Shown here: positions 51,115 to 58,905 of the stretch, piece after piece | Numbering within the stretch: the stretch's first letter is position 1 | Layout: each line of letters starts with the position of its first letter | Assembly (NCBI RefSeq): GCF_900115095.1 | Contig: NZ_FOVH01000002.1 | Location: forward strand, 558,001 to 622,000 | DNA from: Actinomadura madurae | GTDB taxonomy: Bacteria; Actinomycetota; Actinomycetes; Streptosporangiales; Streptosporangiaceae | Direction: 5' to 3' | Length of the DNA: 64,000 bases | Program-made: the position numbers and the translations under genes | The notes under the pieces: generated by a model | What the model was told of the DNA's origin: nothing | What the model saw: only the letters and a program-made list of their open reading frames with translations | The model's database searches: none

Positions 51115-51810
51115 GTGGAGGCTGAGTGTGAGCGGTGTGGTGGGGCGTTGGTCCCGGTGGAGTACGGCATGCCCGTGGGCGACGAGCTGTATCGGCGGCA
51201 TGAGCGTCGCGAGATCTACTTCACCGGGTCGTGCATGGGCGGGCCGGAGCCGTGGTGGTGCTGGTCGTGCGAGCGGTTCGCCGACCCCGAGCCGCGGCCT
51301 CCGCGGACGCTGACCAGGGAGGGCTACCAGCTGTCGCTGCTGGACGACATGCGCGACATGGCCCCGGGGGCCGTGCTGGAGCCGCCGGCGCCGTATGACG
51401 ATCCGCCGGCCGGTCTGGTGGAGGAGGCCGGACGGTGGCGGGGCCTGCGCGATCAGAAGATCGCCGATCTGGCGGCGATCCTGGGTGATCCGGTCAGTGG
51501 TGGGTCCTCGCGGCACCGGTTCGCGCTTCCGCTCTGGCCCGATTTCTGGCTTGAGCACACGACCCTCGACACCGAGGTCGGCGGATACATCATCGGTCGG
51601 AAGTTCGTGCGGCGGTCGGGGACGCCGATGCGGTCGCCGGAGGAGATGCGCCCCTGGGCCGTCCTGCTGTCCGAGGCGCGGGACTTCTTCGGCTTGGGGG
51701 TGAACCGGATGCCCAATGCGATCTGCCAGGTCGTGCCCTTCGAAGTCAGGGGGCGGCGGATGGAGGCGGTGTTCGTCTTCGACCTGCTCCAGCACGTCTC
51801 GGAGGCCTGA
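51115..51810 (+). CDS. Hypothetical protein with N-terminal Cys pairs
   Basis: 231 aa from a GTG at 51115, preceded by GAGGGG. The first ~55 residues hold two CxxC pairs (CERCGGAL and CWSCERF) that could bind zinc. The rest (HRFALPLWPDFWLEHTTLDTEVGGYIIGRKFVRRSG, EEMRPWAVLLSEARDFFGLGVNRMPNAICQVVPFEVRGRRMEAVFVFDLL) has no motif I recognise. Its stop directly abuts the start of a Nudix gene, so the two are translationally coupled. It could be a zinc-dependent partner of the Nudix enzyme, but that is inference. Confidence 0.7.
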   Translation: MEAECERCGGALVPVEYGMPVGDELYRRHERREIYFTGSCMGGPEPWWCWSCERFADPEPRPPRTLTREGYQLSLLDDMRDMAPGAVLEPPAPYDDPPAGLVEEAGRWRGLRDQKIADLAAILGDPVSGGSSRHRFALPLWPDFWLEHTTLDTEVGGYIIGRKFVRRSGTPMRSPEEMRPWAVLLSEARDFFGLGVNRMPNAICQVVPFEVRGRRMEAVFVFDLLQHVSEA

Positions 51811-52236
51811 GTGTCCGTTCGGGTCACCGGGGTGGTCATCGAGGACGGGCACGTTCTGCTGCTCGACCAGGACACCGGGGGCGGGCGGTCGTGGTCGCTG
51901 CCCGGAGGGAAGGTCGAGGCGGGGGAGACCCTGGCCGGCGCGCTGGTCCGGGAGATGAGGGAGGAGACCGGCGCCGAGGTCGAGGTCGGGCGGCTGCTCT
52001 ACGTCTGCGACCACGTGCCGGCGGGCGTCGTGCACATCACCTTCGAGGCCCGGCGGGTCGGCGGGGTGCTTGGCGATGTGGCGGGCACTGACACCAGGCC
52101 GATCAGGGCCGTGGCGTTCGTCGCTCTCGCGGATCTGCCGGGGCTCGGGTTCGGCGAGCGGTTCGTGGAGCTGGCCCGCGCCGGGTTTCCCGGCGCGGGC
52201 TCCTACATGGGGGAGAAGGCCGCCATCGGCCTCTGA
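51811..52236 (+). CDS. Nudix hydrolase
   Basis: 141 aa from a GTG directly after the previous stop. The Nudix box is complete: GGKVEAGETLAGALVREMREETGAEVEV, matching GX5EX7REUXEEXGU with all Glu ligands. It cleaves a nucleoside diphosphate linked to another group, such as a damaged nucleotide or ADP-sugar. The substrate is unassigned. Coupling to the zinc-type hypothetical gene hints at a shared process. It ends 1 bp before the opposing SDR gene's stop. Confidence 0.9.
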   Translation: MSVRVTGVVIEDGHVLLLDQDTGGGRSWSLPGGKVEAGETLAGALVREMREETGAEVEVGRLLYVCDHVPAGVVHITFEARRVGGVLGDVAGTDTRPIRAVAFVALADLPGLGFGERFVELARAGFPGAGSYMGEKAAIGL

Positions 52237-52986
52237 TCACTGCGCGGTCCAGCCGCCGTCCACGGCGACGAGGGCGCCGGTGATGAAGCTCGACGCGTCC
52301 GACGCCAGGAAGGCGACGGTCTCGGCGACCTCCTCGGGGCGGCCGATGCGGCCGATCGGGTGGGCCGGGCCGAAGGAGGCGAGCATCGCGCGGCCGTTCT
52401 CGACGACGCCCTCCATGATGTCGGTGTCGATCACGCCGGGGAGGACGGCGTTGGAGCGGATCCCCTTCGGCCCGCCCTCGATGGCGAGCACGCGCGTCAT
52501 CTGCGCCAGCGCGCCCTTGGACGCGGCGTAGGCCGTCTGCGTCTCGAACGCCACGACCGAGGAGACGGACGCGATCGACACGATCGCGCCGCCGCCGCCG
52601 GCCTCCATGGCGCGGAACGCCTCGCGGGCCTGGACGAAGTTGCCGCGCGCGTTGACGCGCAGGATGTCCTCGAAGTCCTCGACCGTGGTCTCGGTGATCG
52701 GCTTGTTCAGGGTGCGGCCGGCGTTGTTGACCAGGATGTCGAGGCGCCCGAACCGGTCGAGGGCGAGGCGCGCGGTCGAGCGCGCGAGGTCCTCGTCGGC
52801 GACGTCGCCGACCAGGGCCGCCACGGTGTCGGACGCGAGGTCCTCGACGGCGTCGGAGCGGTCGGTGACGACCAGGCGGGCGCCGCGGTCGCGGAGCAGC
52901 AGGGCCGTGGCGCGGCCGATGCCGCGGGCGGCGCCGGTGACGACGGCGACGCGGCCGGTGAGGTCCCAGGTGGACGGGAGCGACAT
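52237..52986 (-). CDS. Short-chain dehydrogenase/reductase (classical SDR)
   Basis: 249 aa. TGAARGIG cofactor motif, NNAG in ILVNNAGRTLN, catalytic Ser in SIASVSSVV and Tyr-Lys in TAYAASKGAL; GRPEEVAETVAFLASDASSFITGALVAVDGG is the usual C-terminus. The Asp after strand 2 (VVTDRSD) points to NAD(H). It oxidises or reduces a hydroxyl/keto group. It is the second gene of a two-SDR operon (11-bp gap) controlled from the XRE-type divergent promoter. Confidence 0.93.
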   Translation of the reverse strand: MSLPSTWDLTGRVAVVTGAARGIGRATALLLRDRGARLVVTDRSDAVEDLASDTVAALVGDVADEDLARSTARLALDRFGRLDILVNNAGRTLNKPITETTVEDFEDILRVNARGNFVQAREAFRAMEAGGGGAIVSIASVSSVVAFETQTAYAASKGALAQMTRVLAIEGGPKGIRSNAVLPGVIDTDIMEGVVENGRAMLASFGPAHPIGRIGRPEEVAETVAFLASDASSFITGALVAVDGGWTAQ

Positions 52987-52997
52987 GGTGGGTTCCT

Positions 52998-53726
52998 TCA
53001 CGGTCGTTGGCGGGACGGGCGGACGACGATCTCGTTGACGTCGACGCCGTCCGGCTGGGAGAGGGCGTAGGAGACCGCCTCGGCGATGGCGTCCGGGGCG
53101 ATGGCGTTCGCCCGGAAGGTGCGCATGGCCTCCGCGGCTCCGGGGTCGGTGATGGAGCCGGCGAGTTCGGACGTGACCACGCCCGGCGAGACGGTCGTGA
53201 CGCGGATCGACGGGTCGCACTCCTGGCGCAGCCCCTCGGTGATCGCCCACGCGGCGTACTTGGTGCCGCAGTAGACGGCGCCGGTCGGGACGACCTCGTG
53301 CGCGCCGACGCTCGCGACCGTGACGAAGTGCCCGCCGCCCTGTGCGGCGAAGACGGGCAGGGCGGCGGCGATCCCGTGCAGGAGGCCCCGGACGTTCACA
53401 TCGATCATCCGGTCCCACTCGTCGACGAGGAGGGAGTCCAGCCGCGACAGCGGCATGACCCCGGCGTTGCCGATCAGGACGTCCACCCGCCCGTGCCGGT
53501 CGCGGGCGCCTTGGACGAACGCGGCGACGTCCGCGCGGTCGGTCACGTCCAGCCGCACCGGGTCCAGGCCGGCGCCGCAGCGGTCCGCGAGCGCCTGGAG
53601 GCGGTCGGTCCGCCGCGCCCCCGCGACCACGCGGTGGCCCTCCTTGACGAGCCGGGCGGCGACGGCCTCGCCGATACCGCTGCTGGCGCCGGTGACCAGG
53701 ACGACCTTCGATGAATTCGTTGCCAT
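52998..53726 (-). CDS. Short-chain dehydrogenase/reductase (classical SDR)
   Basis: 242 aa. TGASSGIG, NAG in VLIGNAGVMPLSRLD, Ser in FVTVASVGAHE, Tyr-x3-Lys in AVYCGTKYAAWA, and the VSPGVVTSELAGSI loop. The ARRTDR after strand 2 (two Arg) suggests NADP(H). It is nearest the divergent XRE regulator, whose 13-bp inverted-repeat operator lies in the 101-bp gap, so this SDR pair is probably the regulator's main target. The substrate is unknown. Confidence 0.93.
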   Translation of the reverse strand: MATNSSKVVLVTGASSGIGEAVAARLVKEGHRVVAGARRTDRLQALADRCGAGLDPVRLDVTDRADVAAFVQGARDRHGRVDVLIGNAGVMPLSRLDSLLVDEWDRMIDVNVRGLLHGIAAALPVFAAQGGGHFVTVASVGAHEVVPTGAVYCGTKYAAWAITEGLRQECDPSIRVTTVSPGVVTSELAGSITDPGAAEAMRTFRANAIAPDAIAEAVSYALSQPDGVDVNEIVVRPSRQRP

Positions 53727-53767
53727 GGCCACCACCGTGGCCGGTCCGCGGGCTATGTGGCAGGTCG

Positions 53768-53802
53768 CGGGGTTCCTGGGAGTGCCGCACCCAGGAACCC
53801 CG
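53768..53802. promoter_or_regulatory. 13-bp inverted-repeat operator between SDR operon and XRE gene
   Basis: CGGGGTTCCTGGG (53768-53780) and its exact reverse complement (53790-53802), spacer 9 nt. It fills the middle of the 101-bp divergent promoter, the usual place for an autoregulating repressor's operator. Confidence 0.75.
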
Positions 53803-53827
53803 GCGCACCGCGACCTACCATGGCGGC

Positions 53828-54655
53828 ATGACGCGCACCGAACTCGGCGCCTACCTCTCCGCCCGGCGGGCCCAGGTGACACCGGACGAGGTGGGTCTTC
53901 CCGCCGCCGGGTTCCGCAGGGTCCCCGGGCTGCGGCGCGAGGAGGTCGCGATGCTCGCCGGGGTCAGCGTCGACTACTACGTCCGCCTCGAACAGGGCCG
54001 GGAGCGGGCCCCGTCGGCGCAGGTGATCGACGCGCTGGCCGCCGCCCTCCGGCTGGCGGAGGACGGCCGCTCGCACCTGTTCCGCCTGGCCGGGCTCAGC
54101 CCGCGCTCGCGCGCAGGCGCGGGCAGCGACCACGTGGATCCGGGCCTGCTCCAGCTCATGGACGCGTGGCCGGACAACCCCGCGATCGTCTACAACCGCG
54201 CCTACGACGTGCTCGCGTCGAACGCGATCGCCGACGCGCTGTTCCACGACTGGGCGCACTCGCGCAACCTCATGCACGTGGTCTTCACCGACCCGGCCGC
54301 CCGGACGTTCTACCAGGACTGGCACGAGGTCGCCCGCAACAGCGTGGCCGGTTTCCGGCTGGGCCACGGCGAGGCGCCCCACGACCCGCGGGTCCGCCGA
54401 GTCCTCGCCGAGATGCTCGAACGCAGCCCCGAGTTCGCCGAGCTGTGGGCGCGGCACGACGCCCGCGGCAAGGCGCTCGAACGCAAGCGGTTCCGGCACC
54501 GCGAGGTCGGGCCGCTGACGCTGACCATGCAGACGTTCGACGTCCGGTCGAGCCCCGGGAAGGAACTCGTCGTCTACCACGCGGAGCCGGGGTCGGCGAG
54601 CAGCGAGGCCCTGGCCCTCCTTGGGTCCCTCGCCGCCACCGGGCGTCAGCCGTAG
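53828..54655 (+). CDS. XRE-type regulator with MmyB-like ligand domain
   Basis: 275 aa. N-terminal helix-turn-helix (ELGAYLSARRAQVTPDEVG...RRVPGLRREEVAMLAGVSVDYYVRLEQGRERAPSAQVIDALAAALRL). The C-terminal ~180 residues are the MmyB-like PAS-type domain (NPAIVYNRAYDVLASNAIADALFHDWAHSRNLMHVVFTDPAARTFYQDWHEVARNSVAGFRL). In actinomycetes these often regulate adjacent divergent SDR genes and bind a fatty-acid-like ligand. The operator at 53768-53802 supports that here. It overlaps the convergent SbnB-like gene by 10 bp. Confidence 0.9.
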   Translation: MTRTELGAYLSARRAQVTPDEVGLPAAGFRRVPGLRREEVAMLAGVSVDYYVRLEQGRERAPSAQVIDALAAALRLAEDGRSHLFRLAGLSPRSRAGAGSDHVDPGLLQLMDAWPDNPAIVYNRAYDVLASNAIADALFHDWAHSRNLMHVVFTDPAARTFYQDWHEVARNSVAGFRLGHGEAPHDPRVRRVLAEMLERSPEFAELWARHDARGKALERKRFRHREVGPLTLTMQTFDVRSSPGKELVVYHAEPGSASSEALALLGSLAATGRQP

Positions 54656-55671
54656 CGCTTCATCTCGTGGAAGAAGCCCGGGACGGTGTTCAGCGTGCCG
54701 GACGACGACACGTGGTCGTACACATACTTCGCCACGGCCAGGTCCAGGACGCCCAGCCCGAACGGTGAGAACACCACCGGCTTTCCGGCGGGCGGCGTGG
54801 TCTTCCCGGTGAGGACGTCGTCAAGCGTCCCGTCGACGAAGTCGCGGTTGCCGACCCGCTGCTCCGCCAGGTGCGGGGACGTGTTCGCCTTCATGCAGTG
54901 CTCGACGTCGTCCACGATGTTGCAGGACGCCAGGATGATCTCGGGGGAGAGGTCGCGGAGCGACACGTGCAGGACGAGCGGGTCGTGCGCGAACCAGGCC
55001 GGGTCGTGCACGTGCGGCTCGCCGGCGACGGTCGCGAAGACGACCAGGTCGGACGAGCGGATCAGCGACTCCGCCGAATCGTGGATCGTGATCCCGCCCT
55101 TCTCCGACCGCTCCAGGTACCCCCGGAAGCCCTCGGCGTGCTCGCGGGAGAGGTCGTGGATCCCGAACTCGTCGAACGTGAAGCCGTTGCCCGCGAGGTA
55201 CGTGTGGATGTAACGGGCGATCAGGCCGACCCCGACGAAGCCGACGCGGCGCGGCCGGGACCCGCGGGCATCGGCGAGGGTGGCGGCGGCGAGGGCGGCG
55301 GACGCCGCGGTGCGCGCCGCGGAGATGATCGAGCTCTCCAGGCACGCGAACGGGTAGCCGGTCTCGGCGTCGTTGAGGATCAGCACCGCCGACGCGCGCG
55401 GGATGCCGTTCGCGACGTTGCCGGGGAAGCTGGAGATCCACTTGATGCCGTGCACGCCGACGTCGCCGCGCACCGACGCCGGCAGGGCGATGATCCGGTC
55501 GGACGGCCGGTCGGGGAACCGCAGGAAGTAGGAGTCGGGGTTGACGGTCCGGCCCTCGCCGTGCAGCCGGTAGGCCGCCTCGACCATCCGGGTGACCTCG
55601 CGCTCCCGCCCGGCGACCGCGTCGTGGACCTGCGCGCCGGAGATCACGGCGAACGTGGGGGCCTGCGTCAT
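54646..55671 (-). CDS. sbnB: SbnB-like enzyme for L-2,3-diaminopropionate (ornithine-cyclodeaminase family)
   Basis: 341 aa, full length. Distinctive: VNPDSYFLRFPDRPSDRIIALPASV, HGIKWISSFPGNVANGIPRASAVLILNDAETGYPFACLESSIISAARTAASAAL, and the NAD motif VGFVGVGLIARYI. SbnB oxidises N-(1-amino-1-carboxyethyl)-glutamate to release L-2,3-diaminopropionate (Dap) and 2-oxoglutarate. GGAG precedes the ATG. It follows the sbnA-like gene by 24 bp; the pair is divergent from the free-standing adenylation gene, so Dap is very probably a building block of the NRPS product. Confidence 0.92.
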   Translation of the reverse strand: MTQAPTFAVISGAQVHDAVAGREREVTRMVEAAYRLHGEGRTVNPDSYFLRFPDRPSDRIIALPASVRGDVGVHGIKWISSFPGNVANGIPRASAVLILNDAETGYPFACLESSIISAARTAASAALAAATLADARGSRPRRVGFVGVGLIARYIHTYLAGNGFTFDEFGIHDLSREHAEGFRGYLERSEKGGITIHDSAESLIRSSDLVVFATVAGEPHVHDPAWFAHDPLVLHVSLRDLSPEIILASCNIVDDVEHCMKANTSPHLAEQRVGNRDFVDGTLDDVLTGKTTPPAGKPVVFSPFGLGVLDLAVAKYVYDHVSSSGTLNTVPGFFHEMKRYG

Positions 55672-55695
55672 GGAAACTCCGTGTCGTCTAGATGA

Positions 55696-56661
55696 TCAGT
55701 CGCCGAGGATAGCGGCGAGGTCGCCGAAGTGCTCGCGCACCCAGCTCTCCTCGTAGAGGGAGTCCAGGTACCGTTCGCCGAGGTCGGGGGCGATGGCCAC
55801 CGCGATCGGGTCCTCGCCGGGGTACTTCTCCGCCAGCCAGCGGGACGCGCCCGACACGACGGTGCCGGTGGAGCCGCCGAACAGGAACCCCCGCGCGGCG
55901 AGCGCGTGCACGGTCCGGATCGTGTCGGTCTCCGGGACGTGCACCACGTCGTCGATGTAGGCCTCGTCCACCAGCGCGGGCTTGCTGCTGGTGCCGAGGC
56001 CGGGCACCATCCGGCGCTCGGGGATGCCGCCGAAGGTGACCGAGCCGACCGCGTCCACCGCCACGATCGTGACCGGGCGCCGGTGCTCCCGGAAGTAGCG
56101 GGCGCAGCCCATCAGGGTGCCGGTCGTCCCGGCGCCGACGAAGAGGACCTCCAGGTCAGGGAACTCGCGGTCGATCGATGGAGCGGTCCCGCTGTAGTGC
56201 GCCAGCCAGTTGTTCCGGTTGGCGTACTGGTTCAGCCACACGTACCGCGCGTCCTCCGCGCACAGCTCCTGGACGTACCTGATGCGCCCCCCGAGGTAGC
56301 CGCCGTTGGCGTCCGTGCCGGACACGACGCGCACTTCCGCGCCGAGCGCCCGCATGACCCGCATCGACGCCGGGTTGCAGCGCGGGTCGGTGACGCAGAC
56401 GAACCGCAGCCCGCGGCTCGCGGCGATCAGGCTGAGCGCGATCCCGAGGTTGCCCGACGACGACTCGACGATGATCGATTCCGGGGTGATCGCGCCCTCC
56501 CGGACGGCCGCCTCCACCATCGCCGCGGCCGCCTTCAGCTTCACCGATCCGGCGAAATTGAAGCCCTCGCATTTGAGGTAGAGCGGACGCTCGATGACAT
56601 GCCGCAGATCGACGTAAAGGTCGTCGACATTGAAATCCTGCGGCGAGGTTATTATCGGCAC
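55696..56661 (-). CDS. sbnA: SbnA-like PLP enzyme for L-2,3-diaminopropionate
   Basis: 321 aa from a GTG at 56661. Cysteine-synthase-like fold type II: PLYLKCEGFNFAGSVKLKAAAAMV holds the PLP Lys, VESSSGNLGIALSLIAASRGLRFVCVTD the Asn loop, VGAGTTGTLMGCARYF the phosphate loop. The VTDPRCNPASMRVMRALGAEV region is typical of SbnA rather than CysK. SbnA joins O-phospho-L-serine and glutamate into N-(1-amino-1-carboxyethyl)-glutamate, the SbnB substrate. First gene of the two-gene operon. The 233 bp to the divergent adenylation gene hold its promoter; I saw no iron box. Confidence 0.92.
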   Translation of the reverse strand: MPIITSPQDFNVDDLYVDLRHVIERPLYLKCEGFNFAGSVKLKAAAAMVEAAVREGAITPESIIVESSSGNLGIALSLIAASRGLRFVCVTDPRCNPASMRVMRALGAEVRVVSGTDANGGYLGGRIRYVQELCAEDARYVWLNQYANRNNWLAHYSGTAPSIDREFPDLEVLFVGAGTTGTLMGCARYFREHRRPVTIVAVDAVGSVTFGGIPERRMVPGLGTSSKPALVDEAYIDDVVHVPETDTIRTVHALAARGFLFGGSTGTVVSGASRWLAEKYPGEDPIAVAIAPDLGERYLDSLYEESWVREHFGDLAAILGD

Positions 56662-56894
56662 GCTGCCACCCTGAAATGAAGAAGCAATTCCCTCATCTTC
56701 CCCCGAAGTTCGCCGCGGGCTTCACGCCAGAGCCATGGCGGCTCATCACGGTACCTTCGCGCATCTTGCCGCCGCAACCCCCCGATTACCCGCCGGTAGG
56801 GCACAATGCGAGGTGCTTCTGCCGGACGCCGGACATAAGCTATGGCCCGCTTGTATTGCTGTTACAGCGGAGAAGTTCTACATCACGGAGAGTA

Positions 56895-58448
56895 ATGATG
56901 AGCGCTCGCGGACCCGCCGTGGACCGGCTGCTCCCCCTGGCCGGGCTGCCCGCCCTGGACGTGTCCGCGGCAGAGGCCCGGCGGGCCCGCGAGCTGGCCG
57001 CGCGGCACGGGATGCTGCGCGAGCAGGACGTCGACCTGGCCGATCCCGTCATCGCCCGCGTGGAGCGGTACGCCGCCGAGCGGGACCGTCCCGCCGTGAC
57101 CGACGAGTACCGGTCGCTCTCCTATGGGGAACTGGCCGCCGAGGCCCGGCGCCTGGCCGCGCTCCTGGAACGGGAGGGCGTCGAGCCCGGCACGGTGGTC
57201 GGCGTCGGCGGCGAGCGGTGCGCGTCGGTCATCGCCGCGTTCCTCGCGATCGAGCTGGTCGGCGCCCTCTACGTCCCGGCCGACGAGACCTGGCCGGCGG
57301 GGCGCGTCCGCGACGTCCTCGACCAGGCGGGAGCGTCCGTGCTGGTCACGGTCGATGCCGGGGCGACCGCCCCCGCCCTGCTGGAGGGCGCCGCCGAGGC
57401 CGGCTGCCGCCTCGTGCGCGCCGCCGAGGCGGAGGGCCTCGCCCCCTGGACGGGCGAGCCGCGGCTGACCTCCCCCGACCAGCCCCGGTACGTGCTGTTC
57501 ACCTCGGGTTCGACGGGCCGCCCCAAGGGCGCGGTCGTCGAGCACCGCGGCATGCTCAACCATCTCTGGGCGAAGAACATCGACCTGGAGCTGACCGGCG
57601 CGGACGTCCTCGCGTTCACCGCACCGCTCGGCTTCGACATCTCGATCTGGCAGATGCTCAGCCCGCTGCTGCTCGGCGGCCGGGTGGACGTCATCGGCGA
57701 CGGGACGGGCCACGACCCGGAGGCGTTCGCCCGCGCGGTGGACGAGCAGGGCATCACGGTCGTCGAGCTCGTCCCCACCATGGTCAGGCACCTCCTGGAC
57801 GATCTCGCCCCGGGGTCGGCTCATTCTGGGGGGACGGCCCCCCAGGCCCCCCGGCAACGGCCCTTGCCGCACCTCAGATGGATGATCGCCACCGGCGAGG
57901 AGCTGCCGGTCGAGCTGTCCCGCCGCTGGCTGGAGGCGATGCCGCACGCCCGGCTCCTCAACGCCTACGGCCCGACCGAGTGCTCCGACGACGTCACCCA
58001 CCACGCCGTGACGTCCGGTGACCTGGAGCTTCTGCGCCTGCCGATCGGCACTCCGATCGTCAACGCGCGCCTGTACGTGCTCCGCGGGGAGGACGACGGC
58101 ACGTGGACGGCGTGCGACGTGGGGGAGACCGGTGAGCTGTTCGTGGGCGGCCTGGTCGTCGGGCGCGGCTACATCGGCAACGACGAGCGGACCCGCGAGG
58201 CGTTCTACCGCGACCCGTTCGGCGCGTCCCCGACCGGGCGCCTCTACCGGACGGGCGACGCGGTGAAGCTGCTGCCGGCGGGCGCGGGCGGCGAGGACCG
58301 GCCCACCCTGCAGTACCTGGGGCGCGTCGACCGGCAGGTCAAGATCGCCGGGGTGCGGATGGAGCTGGGCGAGATCGAGGCGGTACTGCAGCGGCATCCG
58401 GCGGTGCGGGCCGCGGCGGTCGTGGTGCACGAGTACCCGCCCAGGTAG
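56895..58448 (+). CDS. Free-standing NRPS adenylation domain, ends after motif A8
   Basis: 517 aa from the ATG at 56895 (or 56898), with GGAG 4-7 nt upstream. Adenylation motifs A1-A8 are present: [37 protein letters not shown] (A3), AFTAPLGFDISIWQ (A4), LLNAYGPTECSDD (A5), GELFVGGLVVGRGYIG (A6), LYRTGD (A7), GRVDRQVKIAGVRMELGEIE (A8). The protein ends at VVVHEYPPR, lacking A9 (LPxYMIP) and A10 with the catalytic Lys. The missing piece is carried by module 2 of the next gene. By eye the pocket residues read D-I-W-E-I-T-A-D-D; substrate not decided, though sbnA/sbnB next door make Dap a candidate. An extra ~12 residues come from a G/C hairpin at 57826-57845. Confidence 0.9.
   Translation: MMSARGPAVDRLLPLAGLPALDVSAAEARRARELAARHGMLREQDVDLADPVIARVERYAAERDRPAVTDEYRSLSYGELAAEARRLAALLEREGVEPGTVVGVGGERCASVIAAFLAIELVGALYVPADETWPAGRVRDVLDQAGASVLVTVDAGATAPALLEGAAEAGCRLVRAAEAEGLAPWTGEPRLTSPDQPRYVLFTSGSTGRPKGAVVEHRGMLNHLWAKNIDLELTGADVLAFTAPLGFDISIWQMLSPLLLGGRVDVIGDGTGHDPEAFARAVDEQGITVVELVPTMVRHLLDDLAPGSAHSGGTAPQAPRQRPLPHLRWMIATGEELPVELSRRWLEAMPHARLLNAYGPTECSDDVTHHAVTSGDLELLRLPIGTPIVNARLYVLRGEDDGTWTACDVGETGELFVGGLVVGRGYIGNDERTREAFYRDPFGASPTGRLYRTGDAVKLLPAGAGGEDRPTLQYLGRVDRQVKIAGVRMELGEIEAVLQRHPAVRAAAVVVHEYPPR
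57826..57845. repeat. In-frame G/C hairpin inside the adenylation gene
   Basis: CTGGGGGG-ACGG-CCCCCCAG, a perfect 8-bp stem, followed by more C/G runs. It encodes SGGTAPQAP between motifs A4 and A5, where related domains have only a short loop. It resembles 13905-13936 and 16571-16587, as if a REP-like palindrome had inserted in frame. Confidence 0.6.
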
Positions 58449-58905
58449 GGCCCCGCAATTCACGCTGCGTAATCGGACTGACCGGATTCGGTTGCCAACC
58501 TTTGTCATCGGGTGAGCGTCGGGCCCCGCCGCATACGCGCGTCCGACCGGCCGTTTTGTCACTCCTGTTAGCAATGGGACGGGCCAAGTTCTGCTTTTGA
58601 GGGGATTGCGAGCCATGTGACAGGCTGGTTGACTGTGACCCCGCTACTCCTGAGTAGAACGTGGGTCGAGGGCGGGTCCGATCGAGTACGGAAAGCGGCG
58701 GCGCTCCGTATTGGCGGGAACACAGGGCGTTGACTCCGGGATCGCGCGGGCCGATCGCGTACCCGGAAGGGACTCGGGGTGAAAGGGGACGGGGAAACCC
58801 GGTCAGTTCTGTGGTCATTCTCTTTGAATTTCTGCATCCCGGCGCCTTGCCGGTTCCGATGCCAGGCGTAATGCGAACCCCCTGCGACCCCGAAAGTGCC
58901 GCTTG
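58449..58905. other. 457-bp intergenic region before the NRPS gene
   Basis: Clearly A+T-richer than its surroundings and without a credible ORF. It contains the inverted repeat CTACTC-CT-GAGTAG (58644-58657) with TTGACT at 58629-58634, so a regulated promoter is plausible. I found no A9/A10 coding sequence in any frame here, so the adenylation gene is not simply frameshifted. No clear Shine-Dalgarno precedes the NRPS ATG at 58906. Confidence 0.5.

Noticed and set aside
56662..58905. Iron box (IdeR/DmdR type, TTAGGTTAGGCTAACCTAA-like) in the NRPS promoters
   Set aside because: Looked for in 56662-56894 and 58449-58905; nothing close was seen, so a siderophore call rests only on sbnA/sbnB and the C-domain type.
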